Shown here in pieces: positions 10,791-22,600 of a stretch of DNA of 64,000 nt (its first letter is position 1; each line of letters starts with the position of its first letter). The DNA is taken from NCBI GenBank assembly GCA_964036665.1, contig OZ038532.1:3038001-3102000 (forward strand). The letters run 5' to 3'. The position numbers and the translations under genes are program-made. A model generated the notes under the pieces. The model did not search any database. It was not told the origin of the DNA and saw nothing but the letters and a program-made list of their open reading frames with translations. This DNA comes from Gordius sp. MW1 (taxonomy: Eukaryota > Nematomorpha > Gordioida > Gordea > Gordiidae).

Positions 10791-12640
10791 AATTGCTATG
10801 CAATTTATGGGCTCACTTTCCATTTTATTTTGTCCCGCTATTCGGTGTCTTGCACCGAATGTCTTGTTTTGTTGTTTACTTTTAATTTTTGTTAATTTAA
10901 CTAGTTTTTGGGTTAGAATCCCGAGTTTTTTTTGACCCTTATGATTGTTCTTGTTACTACCATTGATATAAGACTTTTTGGCCGTCCGCTGGCTGCTGAC
11001 CAATGAAAAAAATGACCATTGGCCAAAATGTGAATCCGAGTTTATTTTTTCGTTTTTTTTACTCTTATGATTGTTCCTGTTACTACCATTGCTATTATAA
11101 CTTTTTGGCCGTCCGCTCGCTCCTGACCGATGGAAAAAATGCTATGCCCTCCCCTAACAGAGCCTATGCCTCTACTGATATGGGTCCCTGTGCCCCCCTA
11201 CATTATGCCTATCCAGATCTGTGGTTCGAATCCCGGAGAGGCCAAAAAATTTATGGGCTCGTTTTTGGTTGTCCATCCGTTGTCCGTTGTCCGTCCATCA
11301 TTCCAATGAATATTAATTGCTATGCAATTTATATTTAATTAAATTAATATTTTGTTCTTGTTAATACCATTGATAATATGACTTTTTGACCGTCCGCAGG
11401 CTACTGACCATTGAAAAAAATGACCATTGGCCAAATAAATCGAATTTTTTTTTTGTTTTTGAATAGGTTAACATTGATAATTACCCTATGCCCTCCACTA
11501 CAAGGGCCTATGCCTCTACTGATATGGGTCCCTGTGCCCCTACAAAAGTTTATTAATTGCTATGCAATTTATGGTCTCACTTTCCATTTTCTGAATGTCT
11601 TGTCACGCACCGAATGTCTTGCACCGAATGTCTTGTCACGCTTTTTTTAACAGTATAGATATTGCTATTATTAATTTAACTAGTTTTTGGGTTCGAATCC
11701 CGATTTTTGGGTTCGAAGCCCGGGGATTTTTTTGACTATTATGATTGTTCCTGTTACTACCAATGCTATTATAACTTTTTGGCCGTCCGCTGGCTGCTGA
11801 CCGATGGAAAAACTGACCATTGGCCAAAATGTGAATCGAAATTTTTTGTTTTTGTTTTTTTTGGCTAACATTGAAAATTACCCTATGCCCTCCCCTAACA
11901 GAGCCTATGCCTCTACTGATATGGGTCCCTGTGCCCCCCCCCCTACATTATGCCTATCCAGATCTGTGGTTCGAATCCCGGAGAGGCCAAAAAATTTTAA
12001 ATAAAATTTTTTTATTTTTTGTTTAAATTAATATATAGTTATTGTTCATACCATTGATAATGTGACTTTTTGGCCGTCCGCTGGCTACTGACCATTGGAA
12101 AAAAATAACCATTGGCCAAAGTGTGAATCAAAATTTTTTTTCCGGTTTTTTTGACTCTTATGATTGTTCCTGTTAATACCATTGATAATATGGCTTATTG
12201 GCCGTCCGCTGGCTACTGACCAATGAAAAAAATGACCATTGGCCAAAGTGAGCATCAAAAAATTTTTTTTCGTTTTTTTGGCTAACATTGACTTATAGAG
12301 TATCTGTTGGTACTGACCAATGGAAAAAAATGACCATTGGCCAAAGTGTGGATCGAAATTTTTTTTCGTTTTTTTTTGACTCGTATGTATTTATAGACCG
12401 TCTCTTGGTACTGACCAATCGAAAAAATGACCATTGGCCAAATTGTGATTTAAAATTTTTTTTTCGTTTTTTTGACTCTTATGTATTTATAGATAGTCTC
12501 TTGGTACTGATCAATGGAAAAAAAATGACCATTAGCCAAATTGTGATTCGAAATTTTTTTTTCGTTTTTTTGACTCGCATGTATTTATAGACCGTCTCTT
12601 GGTACTGACCAATAAAAAAAATGAACATTGGCCATATTGC
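10791..12640 (+). repeat. Dense X-internal repeats: hairpin ends, tRNA-like modules, minisatellite
   Basis: Internal hairpin motifs TTAATTGCTATGCAATTT occur at about 10790, 11310 and 11550. B-box motifs GGTTCGAATCCCGG occur near 11223, 11690 and 11968. A CCAATGG hairpin minisatellite runs from about 12040 to 12640. The junction where A lost about 9.5 kb relative to A' lies near 11139-11260. From about 11260 the sequence matches 59760 onward. Confidence 0.75.
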
Positions 12641-12911
12641 TTAAGTAAAGGCTAAAATTTTAAAATGCTCCGCCCAAAATAATTATTTTCGTTTTTGAAT
12701 AGGTTAACGTTGATAATTACCCTATGCCCTCCCCTACAAGTGCCTATTTTTAAATTAAATTAATATTTTGTTCTTGTTGATATTTGTTAAATTATCTATA
12801 ATATATTGATTTTCTGTTATTGTTTCATTTTATTATATAATAAACATAAATAAACACATTTTTATTATTTCATTATCTATATAAATAACATAAAAACTTC
12901 TATGATTTTAA

Positions 12912-12984
12912 TGCCAGCATGGTATAGTGGTTATATCAACAGCTTACTAACTTGGAGGTTCGGGATCGAGACCCGGAGAGGTCA
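12912..12984 (+). repeat. tRNA-derived SINE head
   Basis: Starts 'gccagcatggtatagtggtt', giving an A-box-like TGGTATAGTGG. It has the B-box-like GGATCGAGACC at about 12961-12973 and ends 'ggagaggtcac'. Acceptor ends are not complementary, so this is a tRNA-derived promoter head, not a tRNA gene. An AT-rich body and CCAATGG hairpin follow. Copy at 61422-61495; a related inverted copy is at 21311-21382. Confidence 0.65.
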
Positions 12985-13520
12985 CAAATTTTTATTTTTT
13001 TTTAAATTAAATTAATATTATGTTCTTGTTAATACCATGGATATTATGACTTTTGGACCTTCCGCTGGCTACTGACCAATTAAAAAAATGACCATTGGCC
13101 AATCGAAATTTTTCGTTTTTGAATAGGTTAACATTGATAAATTGCCCTATGCTCTCCCCTACAAGTGCCTATGCTTCTACTGATATGGGTCCCTGTGCCC
13201 CTACAAAGGTTTATGCCTCTATTTAATGTGGGTTCGAATCCCGGCGAGGGCAATTTTTTTAAATTAAAGGGAAAATTTGCATAAATAATTAACTAATCAT
13301 TTTGCATTTAATCTCTTTAGGCATTTTCGCCCCTTCCCACCTTTCTCGCCCATATTTTTTAATCAGATGGAAAATTTGTATAAACATTTGCATATAACGC
13401 CCATAAATTGCATAGCAAACATGCTACGTTTATACGGAGTATAGATGAGTCGTCCCCCCTTCCCTTCCCCCCTTCCCTTCTCCCCTCCCCCTTCCCACGA
13501 GGGCCGAAGGCCCGAGTTTT

Positions 13521-15089
13521 AATGGTTTGTGATCTGTAAGTAATTTAAAATGGAGGCCATATAAATATTCCTTAAATTTATTAAAAGCATAAATGATGGC
13601 TAAAGCTTCTTTTTCAATCTGGCTATAATTTCTTTCAGCAGCATTAAGGGTGCGGGACGCAAAGGCAATAGGGTGATGATAACCTTTAATTTCGTGGGAA
13701 AGTACTGCCCCGAGTCCCTCAGAGGAAGCATCCGTCGAGAGTATTAACGGTAACTCATGGTCAAAATGTTTTAATATCGGGGCCTTGATATGGCTTTTTT
13801 AATGTTTTTGAATGCATTTGTACAGTCTATGGACCAATTCCAAGTTACAGTTTTCCTTAGCAATTTATAAAGCGGTTGTGCTAACGTAGAGAAATTTTTT
13901 ATGAATTTCGCGTAGTATGTTGCCATGCCTAAAAAGGATTGTAATTCTTTTATTTTAGTTGGGGCGGGTGCTGCTAAAATGGCTTTAGTATTTTTGTCAG
14001 TGGTAAAAATTCCGTCTTTACTAATGGTATGACCTAAATATTCCACTTTTTTTTCCAAAAATTTACACTTCCCTAATTTTAGTTTTAGGGATGTTTTTTC
14101 CAATTCTTTAAAAACTTTTTCCAATTTTTCATTATGGTCCTCTATTGTCTTGCCAGCTATAATGATGTCATCTAGGTAAACTACTATTCCCTTATTATTT
14201 CTAAATAATGAATCCATAAATCTTTGGAAAATAGCTGGGGCCGAGGCTATGCCAAAAGGTAGTTTAGTATATTTAAAAAGGCCCCTATGCGTATTAATTG
14301 CCAATAAGATTTGAGAATTTTCGCTAACTTTTATTTGGAAATAGGCGTCCTTAAGGTCCAAAACGGAAAAATATTTAAAACCACCTAGTTGAACAAAAAT
14401 ATCTTTAATACGTGGTAAAGGATATTTTTCAATTAACAGGTGCTTGTTTAAATCACGGAAGTCGCCGCAAATACGGATGTTTCCATTATTTTTAATGACA
14501 GTTACAATAGGAGCAGCGTGTTCACCGTATTTTATTGGTTTTAAGATACCTTCTTTAACTAACCTATCTAATTCTTCGTCAATTTTGGGTTTTAACATTT
14601 AGGGAATAGGTCTAGGAAAAAACGTGGACATAGCTCATTTTTTAAATTAAGCTTTGCTTCATACCCGGCTACCCCTCCCAGTTTATTTTCAAATAACACC
14701 GGATATTTTTTTACAATATTATTGGTTACTACATCATCGTTGGTATGATTAATCTCGTATCGTTGGAAAGGTTTGTTTTGCTCCCAATTCTCAGCTAGTT
14801 GACGTAATATGTGTGGAAATATCCTCAACCAGTCTCTTCCCAAAATGGTTTGCCCGTTCCCCTCATCAACGTAAAGCAAGAGTTGGTGGCTTGCGTCCTC
14901 TTCTTGCACGATTACTCTTGCCGATCCCTTTAGCGGTATAGACGAACCATCATAACCCCTTAACTCGGTACAACACGATTGAGTTGTAACGTGGGCCCCA
15001 TTGAGAGATTTAATCAAGGTGACCGCTGATCCGGTGTCAATTTCAAAATTAATACGGGCATTTACCTTCAAAGCATAGCATGGTCGCAA
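13521..15089 (-). pseudogene. Gypsy protease-reverse transcriptase-RNase H start, copy A (broken)
   Basis: The minus-strand frame 15089-14592 has the aspartic protease motif DTGSAV and ILGRDWL. The next frame, 14598-13771, has reverse transcriptase with the catalytic YLDD box (VVYLDDIIIAG), then the thumb (YLGHTISKDG) and connection. A 4-nt deletion near 14617, compared with A', shifts the frame between protease and reverse transcriptase. Another indel near 13792 breaks the start of RNase H. The coding continues to 13521, where the inner X-element cuts it. Function: polyprotein processing and copying element RNA into DNA; inactive here. Confidence 0.92.
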
Positions 15090-15094
15090 CGAGT

Positions 15095-15784
15095 CTCTTA
15101 AATGGAAATAATCTAATGAGGAAACCTTTTTGACACGGCAGATCTTTCCGATATGGCCTTGGGTATGGCATTAATTTACAGTTGACTCGAAGGTGGTTCC
15201 CCCCACAGGCAAAACATTTCAAATTTGATGCTGGGTGTTTGTTAGTTACTGTATGAACCGGTTCCAATTTTTGGGTGAACATATGGCTTTGGAATCTTGC
15301 CCGCTCCATTGATCTCGCAATATCTAATGCCCCTTGCCATGTCAGATTATCATAATCAATAGGCGCTCCACAATCTTGTTATTTTGTAACCCCGCCACGA
15401 ACCGATCCCTTAGGTTTTCCTCGAGAGAGGCACCAAAGTTGCAATTGATAGATATGAATTTCAGTTTAGCTGCAAAGGAATCAATATTTTCACCTACTTG
15501 TACGCTTTGTGGAACTTATATCTGTGGACAATAGCACTCAGAGAGGGAGCGAAGAAACTTTTCAAGGTTGCAACTATTTCTTCGAACGTCTTTTGTAACG
15601 GGTCCGAAGGAGAAAGAAGATTGATGAGTAATTCATAATTATCCGACCCACATACTGTAAGGCAAAGTGATTTCTTATCGCCACCAACTACTAAATGGTA
15701 ATGGTTAAATTGGGATACGTATAGATCGATATTATCCGAAGGTCTATAAGGGTGGAAAGTAAGCGAAGAAGTCGACCGCGCCAT
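15095..15784 (-). pseudogene. Gypsy gag, copy A (broken)
   Basis: The ATG (15784-15782, minus strand) abuts the LTR with no gap, and the frame opens MARSTSSLTFHPYRP. After frameshifts near 15490 the nucleocapsid part (15309 onward) has one zinc knuckle, CFACGGNHLRVNC. Compared with A' (63690-63712), about 20 nt are missing near 15171, removing the second knuckle (CYKCHTQGHIGKIC) and shifting the frame. Gag would package element RNA. Confidence 0.85.
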
Positions 15785-16018
15785 TGTTGAGTCTTGATAT
15801 ATTTATTGAGGGATCTTAAACTACAAACACGAAGACTGAATAACTATTAGCGATTTTTGTATATAAAGGGTAAGAACGCGTTATGGTGGGGTGATACGCG
15901 TGATGGTAGGGTGATCGCGTGATGGTGGGGTGATTGTGTGATAGTGCCGTGATAATGAATATAATTTGAATAAACATAATTTGAATAAACGCGCATGGTG
16001 CAGTTGCAGTATACAACA
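15785..16018 (-). repeat. Gypsy 5' LTR
   Basis: 234 bp, same length and almost the same sequence as 6378-6611. On the minus strand it ends ACTCAACA, and the gag ATG follows directly. The primer-binding site candidate TGGCGC starts within that ATG. GTTCC at 16019-16023 matches 6373-6377. Confidence 0.93.
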
Positions 16019-16072
16019 GTTCCCACTTCCATTCCCCCCTCCCCCTTCCCACGAGGGCCGAAGGTCCGAGTT

Positions 16073-18800
16073 TTTTTATAATTTTTAGTTTTGTGTCCCA
16101 AAAATTTTTGATTCGATTCTAGATTTGGTTGGAGGGGAACTATGAATAACACATATTATACAATCAAATAGAAAAGTCATAGGATACTACATGAAAAAAA
16201 TAATAAACTCTATATAAAAGAATATACTTAGAAATAATAAATACATTATAAAAACTAGGGGGTTATTAGTGAGACAATAAGAATCTCATTAAACCCGATT
16301 TGCCTGAATATTATTCAAGTGCCCCTCCCCGGCCTGCCCGAAATCTAAATTTAGGACAGTTGCCAGGCCGGGCCCGTGGAATAGCGGTGAAGGACGGGTA
16401 GCGGGCCAGGACGGGTTTTTTTGGTCTCTGGTTTGCATTTCAATAATCAAAATTTAATTAAAAATGGTTTTATGTTTATATTTAAGATTCTTTAAAATTT
16501 TATTAATCCAAAAAACAAGACACATCCAGGTAGAAGCCTGCAAAATAAAATTTCTTTGGCCCGAGCCCGGCCCGAGCCCGAAAATCCTTTTTATTTTTGG
16601 CCCGACCCAAATTTGAGCTCGACCCCAACCGGATTTCAAATAGAATTGAAAAGTTTATTTTTACAAATTCTTAGATTGTTATAACTCTTAATAGTTTGAA
16701 ATATAAAATAATTTCACTCACTACAATTTATTAAGCTAAGCTTAGAACTTAAAATCTAACTTTAAAGAATATGTTTTATTTAACAATTTTAAACGAAAAA
16801 ATCTTTTTGAAATATTTATCTATTTGATTTCTAAAGATCTAACAGCTACTATAAATATATTTAAATACTAGAATGAGATTTGCAATTCATGTCAAAATAT
16901 TATGATAAACGGGGAAAAGCTGAAGTTTATGAGCTATATTTTGTATGCCATGCAAAGATAAATTATTTAAGATCGAGTTATTTAATAAATTTTGCCCGAG
17001 CCAGCCCGAAACCCGATTTTAAATTTGTTCTAATAAAACTATTTATGACATAAAGTTTATTTATTCATAAATGATGAGATATTTTAAAACTGTTAAATTA
17101 AATTAGTGACATTTATCCTATATATTTGTTTAAATTTAAGTGGTATTTAAAATAGAATACACTTTACATTTTCATAATTTATTTTTTAAGTCTTAACAGA
17201 TTTGTGAAATTAGTTGGAATAATACAACGTAGTTGTTATAGGATGCTTATTTGCCACTCGATTAGGTAGTAACCTTCTTATGTCCCTGACTTAATTTTTT
17301 GTATCTTTAATTTCCTTTTTCCCTTACCTATAAAAATTAAATTTTAATTTTATAAATATCTAAAATTACTACAATTTATTCGTTTATTTATTAATAAGAT
17401 TACTTGCAGACCCATCTGTAGAATCGTAGTCGTTAATAGTCTAAACAAAGCGATTTATTAAATGAAATTAATATAAAACTTGCTGCTAAAGTTTTATAGG
17501 ATGATTTTGAATCACGTTTTTGAAATATTTTAAAATATATTCTCGATCAAAGCTAGAATTCCTGTTTTTCATTATTGATTGGGGGTTTTAAAATTTTTAA
17601 ACAATATTTTGGCCCAATCTCCTTTCTGCTCCTAAACTTGCATTAAATACCTAAAACGATCTACATTATCTTTCAAAGCTTTCGTAGCCATCTGTTGTTT
17701 ATAACATAAAATTTTGTAATAATTAACATTTTTATCAATCTATACATTTAAAATTGCATTTTATTGATTTTATTTAGAAACTTATCATATGCTAAAATTA
17801 TAAAAAATTTGAAAAATTAGTCGTTTAATTGCCAAAGAATAAAAAAAGTTACTTTTTATTAAATTAAGCTAGCAAATTTTCTTAAAATAACCAAATTGTT
17901 GTTTAATTTTAAAATTCATGATAAATAGATATAAATAATATTTTTAAAAATAAATTTTAATAAAATACCTTTAAATCGTTTAGGGAATTAAGAAGTGGAT
18001 CTGTGGGGTTGGAATGATCATTTAATTGATTAGATAATTCAGGCAGAGGTCTTTCTAGGAATGACTTATACATGTCTAGAGAATAAAACATTACTGTTCT
18101 TGATGATACAAAAGGATATTTTCCTTAAAGCATACATATTTCTTACAAGTTTATTTTCATATTCGGCCTATATCAAAAAATAACAACATATTTCAATATA
18201 TTTGTCAACCTCAAATTAAAAAAAAAAAATTCATCTGAGATTTAATATATAATTTGATATAATTTTTATTTCTTTTATCTTCACAAAATATGTATTTTAT
18301 AAAAAATAATTAATGATTAGTAATATAAAACTATAGAAAATCTAAAAAAAATATAGTTATTTAAAAGTTTGTCATTTATAAATTTATTTTGAGATTTTGG
18401 GAGAGATTAAACAATTAAAAATGTTAAAAGTCAATTAAAATAGTTCATTATATTTAAAACGAGTGAAGGGATAAATATATGATCTGATATACAAGATTAA
18501 AGGGATATTCAAGATGGCCCAATCCGCCTTTTATTGGGGATGCCATTAATATGATTATTACCATTTTTGTTTTGAGAAAAAATTAAGAAAAACAATGTTC
18601 ATATAATCTTAATATTAAATTTATTTTAATATTAAAGAAGTAAAATATCAATTTTTAAAAGGGTGTTCATCTTTAAATCAGTCTTATTACAATGCTCATT
18701 AAAACAAACTAATTAAGTTACTAGATTTTCCATCAAAAGAAACTATTTACAATTGTGTAACAGCGTTCATTTAAACATGTCAGCACACTATTAAACAATG
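16073..18800. other. Downstream flank of gene B: AT-rich, with GC-rich hAT-like remnants
   Basis: Aligns with 26990-28760 plus 31453-31664 and 36378-37150 of B'. GC-rich stretches of 'gcccgagcccggcccgag' type at 16318-16420 and 16555-16640 look like ends of decayed hAT elements. The B' Helitron corresponds to an empty site near 17775, and the BEL element to an empty site near 17970. No exon is recognised. Confidence 0.55.
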
Positions 18801-18951
18801 AAGGTTTATATCTTTATTATATATCATGTACAATCTTTATTCGATTATCATCATCATAATTTCAATTTTCAAAGTTTTTCGTGATTATACGTTTTAAAAA
18901 ATAGACACTAAAGTCCATCCCAACAATACTTCTCACATCACTAATTGACGT

Positions 18952-19601
18952 TCAATCATATCCTTTCTTTCCTTCATACTCTTTCTCACCAATCTCATAA
19001 ACCTTTCCTCCTTTTTCATATGCTTTTTCATCAGCCTTTCCATCTTTTTCATACGATTTCGCCTCATTTTCGTAACCTTTATCGTATGTTTTGTACGCGT
19101 ACTCCATTTCCTCTTCCAACTTAAGCTTGTTTATATAACGCGGATCTTCCTCTTCTATGTATGGTATGAAATCGGGTATATATTCGAAAAGGTCGGCCTC
19201 AGCCCCAGCTTCAGCCATGTAATCAAATCCGAGATCATAGCTTTTGTAAGCGTAATCAAAGTCGTAATATTCCTCATAATAATGTTCCATGTAAATTTTG
19301 GCGCACCTCTTGTATCGTTTATCATGAAAAATTTGCTTCAAAACAGGGAAATAATCTATGGCACTTTTGCTTTCGGGCAGTGGAGTTTTTGTGCCTTCTT
19401 GAAGTTCTATGTTAAAATCTTCATAAATTGGTACTTGATTGCTAATTACTATTGCAGCTCTGTATTGATTTTCTAAATCTACCGGTAAAATTTTCAAGGC
19501 GGCCAATGTTAATATTAAATCCATTTCATTATCTGGAACGTATGGCATAATACTCTGGAATTGCTCTTGTTTCCATTGACTGTAATCTTGTGGTCTAAAT
19601 T
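18952..19601 (-). CDS. Exon 9: Tyr-rich acidic cytoplasmic tail
   Basis: Acceptor tttttag before aatttagacc (minus strand) joins the phase-1 donor of exon 8, giving K-FRPQDYSQWKQEQF. The encoded 216 residues include PYVPDNEMDLILTLAALK, a run of tyrosines (HYYEEYYDFDYAYKSYD), EADLFEYIPDFIPYIEEED, and degenerate repeats YEKDGKADEKAYEKGGKVYE before TGA at 18952-18954. Extending the frame upstream to a Met at 19737 gives hydrophobic residues translated from intron, which I think are spurious. The B' counterpart (37297-37915) is broken. Confidence 0.7.
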
Positions 19602-22600
19602 CTAAAAATGATATTTTTTCATAAATTTCTAAACACGTTTTTAAAAGCGTAAAGCGTTTTAAAATCGTTAAGGACAAATAAATATCTACAAAAGTTATAA
19701 GTTTAAAAACTAAAACATATAAAAGTGTTTTATACATATTTAATTATAAAATATATTTAATTTTTCAAGTAATAATATATATACTAAGGCTTACTATTTT
19801 TCTTGAGATAAAGTATAAGACCCAGATAGGCACTTCCGATCAATAAAATTAATGCTATTAAGGCGCCCATGGCCATTGAAACTTTTATCAGCATTTTATT
19901 GATTGAACAACTACCTGTAATGAAAAATAAGAAATATTTTTGAACATAGTTATAATGAACTTTTCCTTAAATCCAATTTATAAAACATTTAAATAGTAAT
20001 GGGCGTAGCCAAGGGGAGGCATAAATTCTTTATGGCTAAAATTTCGAAATTGCCATTTGCCCCCCTTTAAATCACAGTTGCGCTCCCTTAGTTCCAATCC
20101 TGGCTAAGCCCATGTAAATAATTATTAGTAATTTAAAAGGTGGAACATAAAGGCATAGCCAGAATTAGGTGATCAACAATATAAAGGAACAAATTAATAA
20201 TTTATTTAAAAATAAAACTCATTTTAATAATCATGAAAAATTTTAGGATTTAAAGGAGGGGGCGGATTTTACCCTTTATACCCCCCCCCCCTTGCCACGC
20301 CATAGTTCGCTAAAATTGTATAGCGTAAAAACTATGTAAATAGAAAATTAGAAAATATCACACACAAAAAAACCTGAGAATGGCTTGATTTTAATGTTGG
20401 AATACTCAAAAATTAAGGTTCCCGAAGAAAAGGGGACGTCCATATTAAAATCTTGAGTGAGTGCTTCTACCATATCAGGTGAAATATTATCATCGACGGA
20501 TTTTAAATATATTATTAGATAGATGTTGGATGAATCTGATCTTAAACAAAGTTTGTAAAAAATTATATATTAATGAATATTACGAAAACAACATTACCTA
20601 TAACTAAGACTTGTGAAAACACTATGTTGTGGCAGATTATTTTGAAAAATGTTATTAATCTATTCATTTAAAATGAAAGTTTAAAAAAATATAAAATAGT
20701 TTTTTCTAAAATATGTTATTATTTTGGGAATAAAGTATACTCTAAGTTCAATTTCTTTGAGTAGAGTTTCCTTTTCGATTTCCTTTATTTGATTTAAATG
20801 TGAGAAATCTTCTTTGAATATAACACCCTTGTATATGCAATCATAAGTCATTTCGGCTAATTTAACAAATTTGTAAAAAAAAATTAATTTTCATTTGCTC
20901 TTTCAAAATTAAAAAATATTACAAAAACTCGGGCCTTCGGCCCTCGTGGGAAGGGGGAGAAGGGAAGGGGAGTAGGGGAAGGGAAGAGGGGAAGGGGGAA
21001 CTCTTCTATACTCCGTATAAACGTAGCATATTTGCTATGCAATTTATGGGCGAGAAAGGTGGGAAGGGGCGAGAATGCCTATAGGGGGTATTAGATGCAA
21101 AATAATTAGTTAATTAGTTATAGGCCCTTGTAGGGGAGGACATAGGGTAATTATCAATGTTAACCAATTCAAAAACGAAAAAAAATTTCGATTTATTTGG
21201 CCAATGGTCATTTTTTTATTGGTCAGTAGCCAGCGGACGGTCAAAAATTCATATTATCATTGGTATTAACATGAACAAATATTAATTTAAAAAAATTAAA
21301 AAAAAAATTTGTCCCCTCCCTGACTTGAACCCCCCACCTCCAGTTCACAAGCCGGCGCTATAACCACTATACCACGCTGGCTTTAAAATAGTAGAAGTTA
21401 TTATGTTATTTATATAGATAATGAAATAATAAAGTTGTGTTTGATGTTTAGAAAATCAATATATTTCGTCGGTCAGTAGCCAGCGGACGGTCAAAAAGTC
21501 ATATTATCAAGGTATTAACAAAAACAAAATATTAATTTAATGTAAAAAAAAAATTTAAAAAAAAAAGTTTTTTTTTAGTTTTAAAAAAGGGCTAAATTCT
21601 TAAACTACCAGCCCGATTCGCTCGAAACTTTACCCGTAGGTGCCCAGGGCGGCCGGGGGTAAAATAACCTTTTCAGATTCCTAAAATACCTTTTCATTTT
21701 AAAAATATCGGACATTTCCCTGCCACACGTGCGGTGTAATATCTATGACACGTAGAAAAATTTTACTAATTATATAAACTTACGCGCGCCATCTTATAAA
21801 GTACAATTCGTGTTTGAGTTTAATAGTAGATTCAATTTAATTAGAAATAACGGGCTATGATTATACCTTTGAAGGAGGTTTCGAATTTTGTGTTAGTTTC
21901 TATCGATATATTTTATCGTAAATTAGAATCTAATACCTATATTTTTTTAAATATTACTTTTTAGGTTTTCTATGAAATCACAATCTAATTAAATGAAATA
22001 TATTAACCCAATAAAAAAATATATAAGCATTTATAAGGTTAAAAATATATATTACATAGTTGGCTGTCTGTTAGACCATCTATAATAAATTTTTAGGTTA
22101 TATATAAAATTTGGCCAATGGTCATTTTTTTTCATTGGTAAGCAGCCAGGACACGGTAAAAGTGGATATAAATTCATAAGTCAAAAAAAACGAAAAAAAA
22201 AATTTTCGAATCACATTTTGGCCAATGGTCATTTTTTTCCATTGGTCAGCAGCCAGGACACGGTAAAAGTGGATATAAATTCATAATAGTCAAAAAAAAC
22301 TAAAAAAAAATTTTCGAATTACATTTTGGCCAATGGTCATTTTTTCCCATTGGTCAGCAGCCAGGACACGGTAAAAGTGGATATAAATTCATAATAGTCA
22401 AAAAAAACGAAAAAAAAAATTTCGAATCACATTTTGGCCAATGGTGATTTTTTTCCATTGGTCAGCAGCCAACGGACGGCCAAAAAGTCATAATAGCAAT
22501 GGTAGTAACAGGAACAATCATAATAGTCAAAAAAAAACGAAAAAATAAACTCGGATTCACATTTTGGCCAATGGTCATTTTTTCATTGGTCAGCAGCCAG

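Larger units (their letters stand above)
8207..13518 (-). mobile_element. Inner X-element, copy A (5.3 kb), in gypsy RNase H
   Basis: Left junction: gypsy GATATTAA continues into TTGCTATGCAATTTATGGGC, the reversed hairpin end. Right junction: CACGAGGGCCGAAGG...GAGTT then TTAATGG of gypsy. Uninterrupted gypsy would read GATATTAATGG, so the insertion is clean, with at most a TTAA duplication. Contents: repeats, one TTC27 exon (9605-9877) with intron sequence, MITEs, minisatellites and tRNA-like heads. It is colinear with 47301-62038 but lacks about 9.5 kb, with a breakpoint near 11139-11260. Confidence 0.85.
6378..16018 (-). mobile_element. Ty3/gypsy LTR retrotransposon, interrupted by inner X-element
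   Basis: Two 234-bp LTRs (15785-16018 and 6378-6611) with TG..CA ends are flanked by the 5-bp duplication GTTCC (6373-6377 and 16019-16023), so this is one insertion. Order on the minus strand: LTR, gag, protease, reverse transcriptase, RNase H, integrase, polypurine tract (6612-6626), LTR. The coding region is split at 8207-13518 inside RNase H by an inner X-element; removing it would restore a continuous reading frame across the junction (...TDHKP-L-ISIFN...). Several frameshifts and stops make it non-autonomous. Confidence 0.93.
1..16072 (-). mobile_element. Outer X-element, copy A (3' end lies before the window)
   Basis: Large composite repeat in minus orientation. Its GC-rich 5' cap (minus-strand AACTCGGACC, hairpin) ends at about 16072 and abuts unit B. 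Copy A' starts at 41625 with the opposite terminus; base 1 aligns with about 42211, so roughly 590 bases of copy A precede the window. It holds tRNA-like modules, minisatellites, a Helitron (1031-4170) and a gypsy element (6378-16018) inserted in its cap region. Without later insertions the element would be about 4 kb. Boundaries come from comparison with A'; classification is unknown. Confidence 0.6.

Noticed and set aside
12912-12984. Functional tRNA gene
   Set aside because: A- and B-box motifs exist but the acceptor arms do not pair and the sequence is embedded in a repeat body; called a SINE head.
19282-19476. Plus-strand 64-residue frame over exon 9
   Set aside because: Shadow of the minus-strand coding exon, not conserved in B'.
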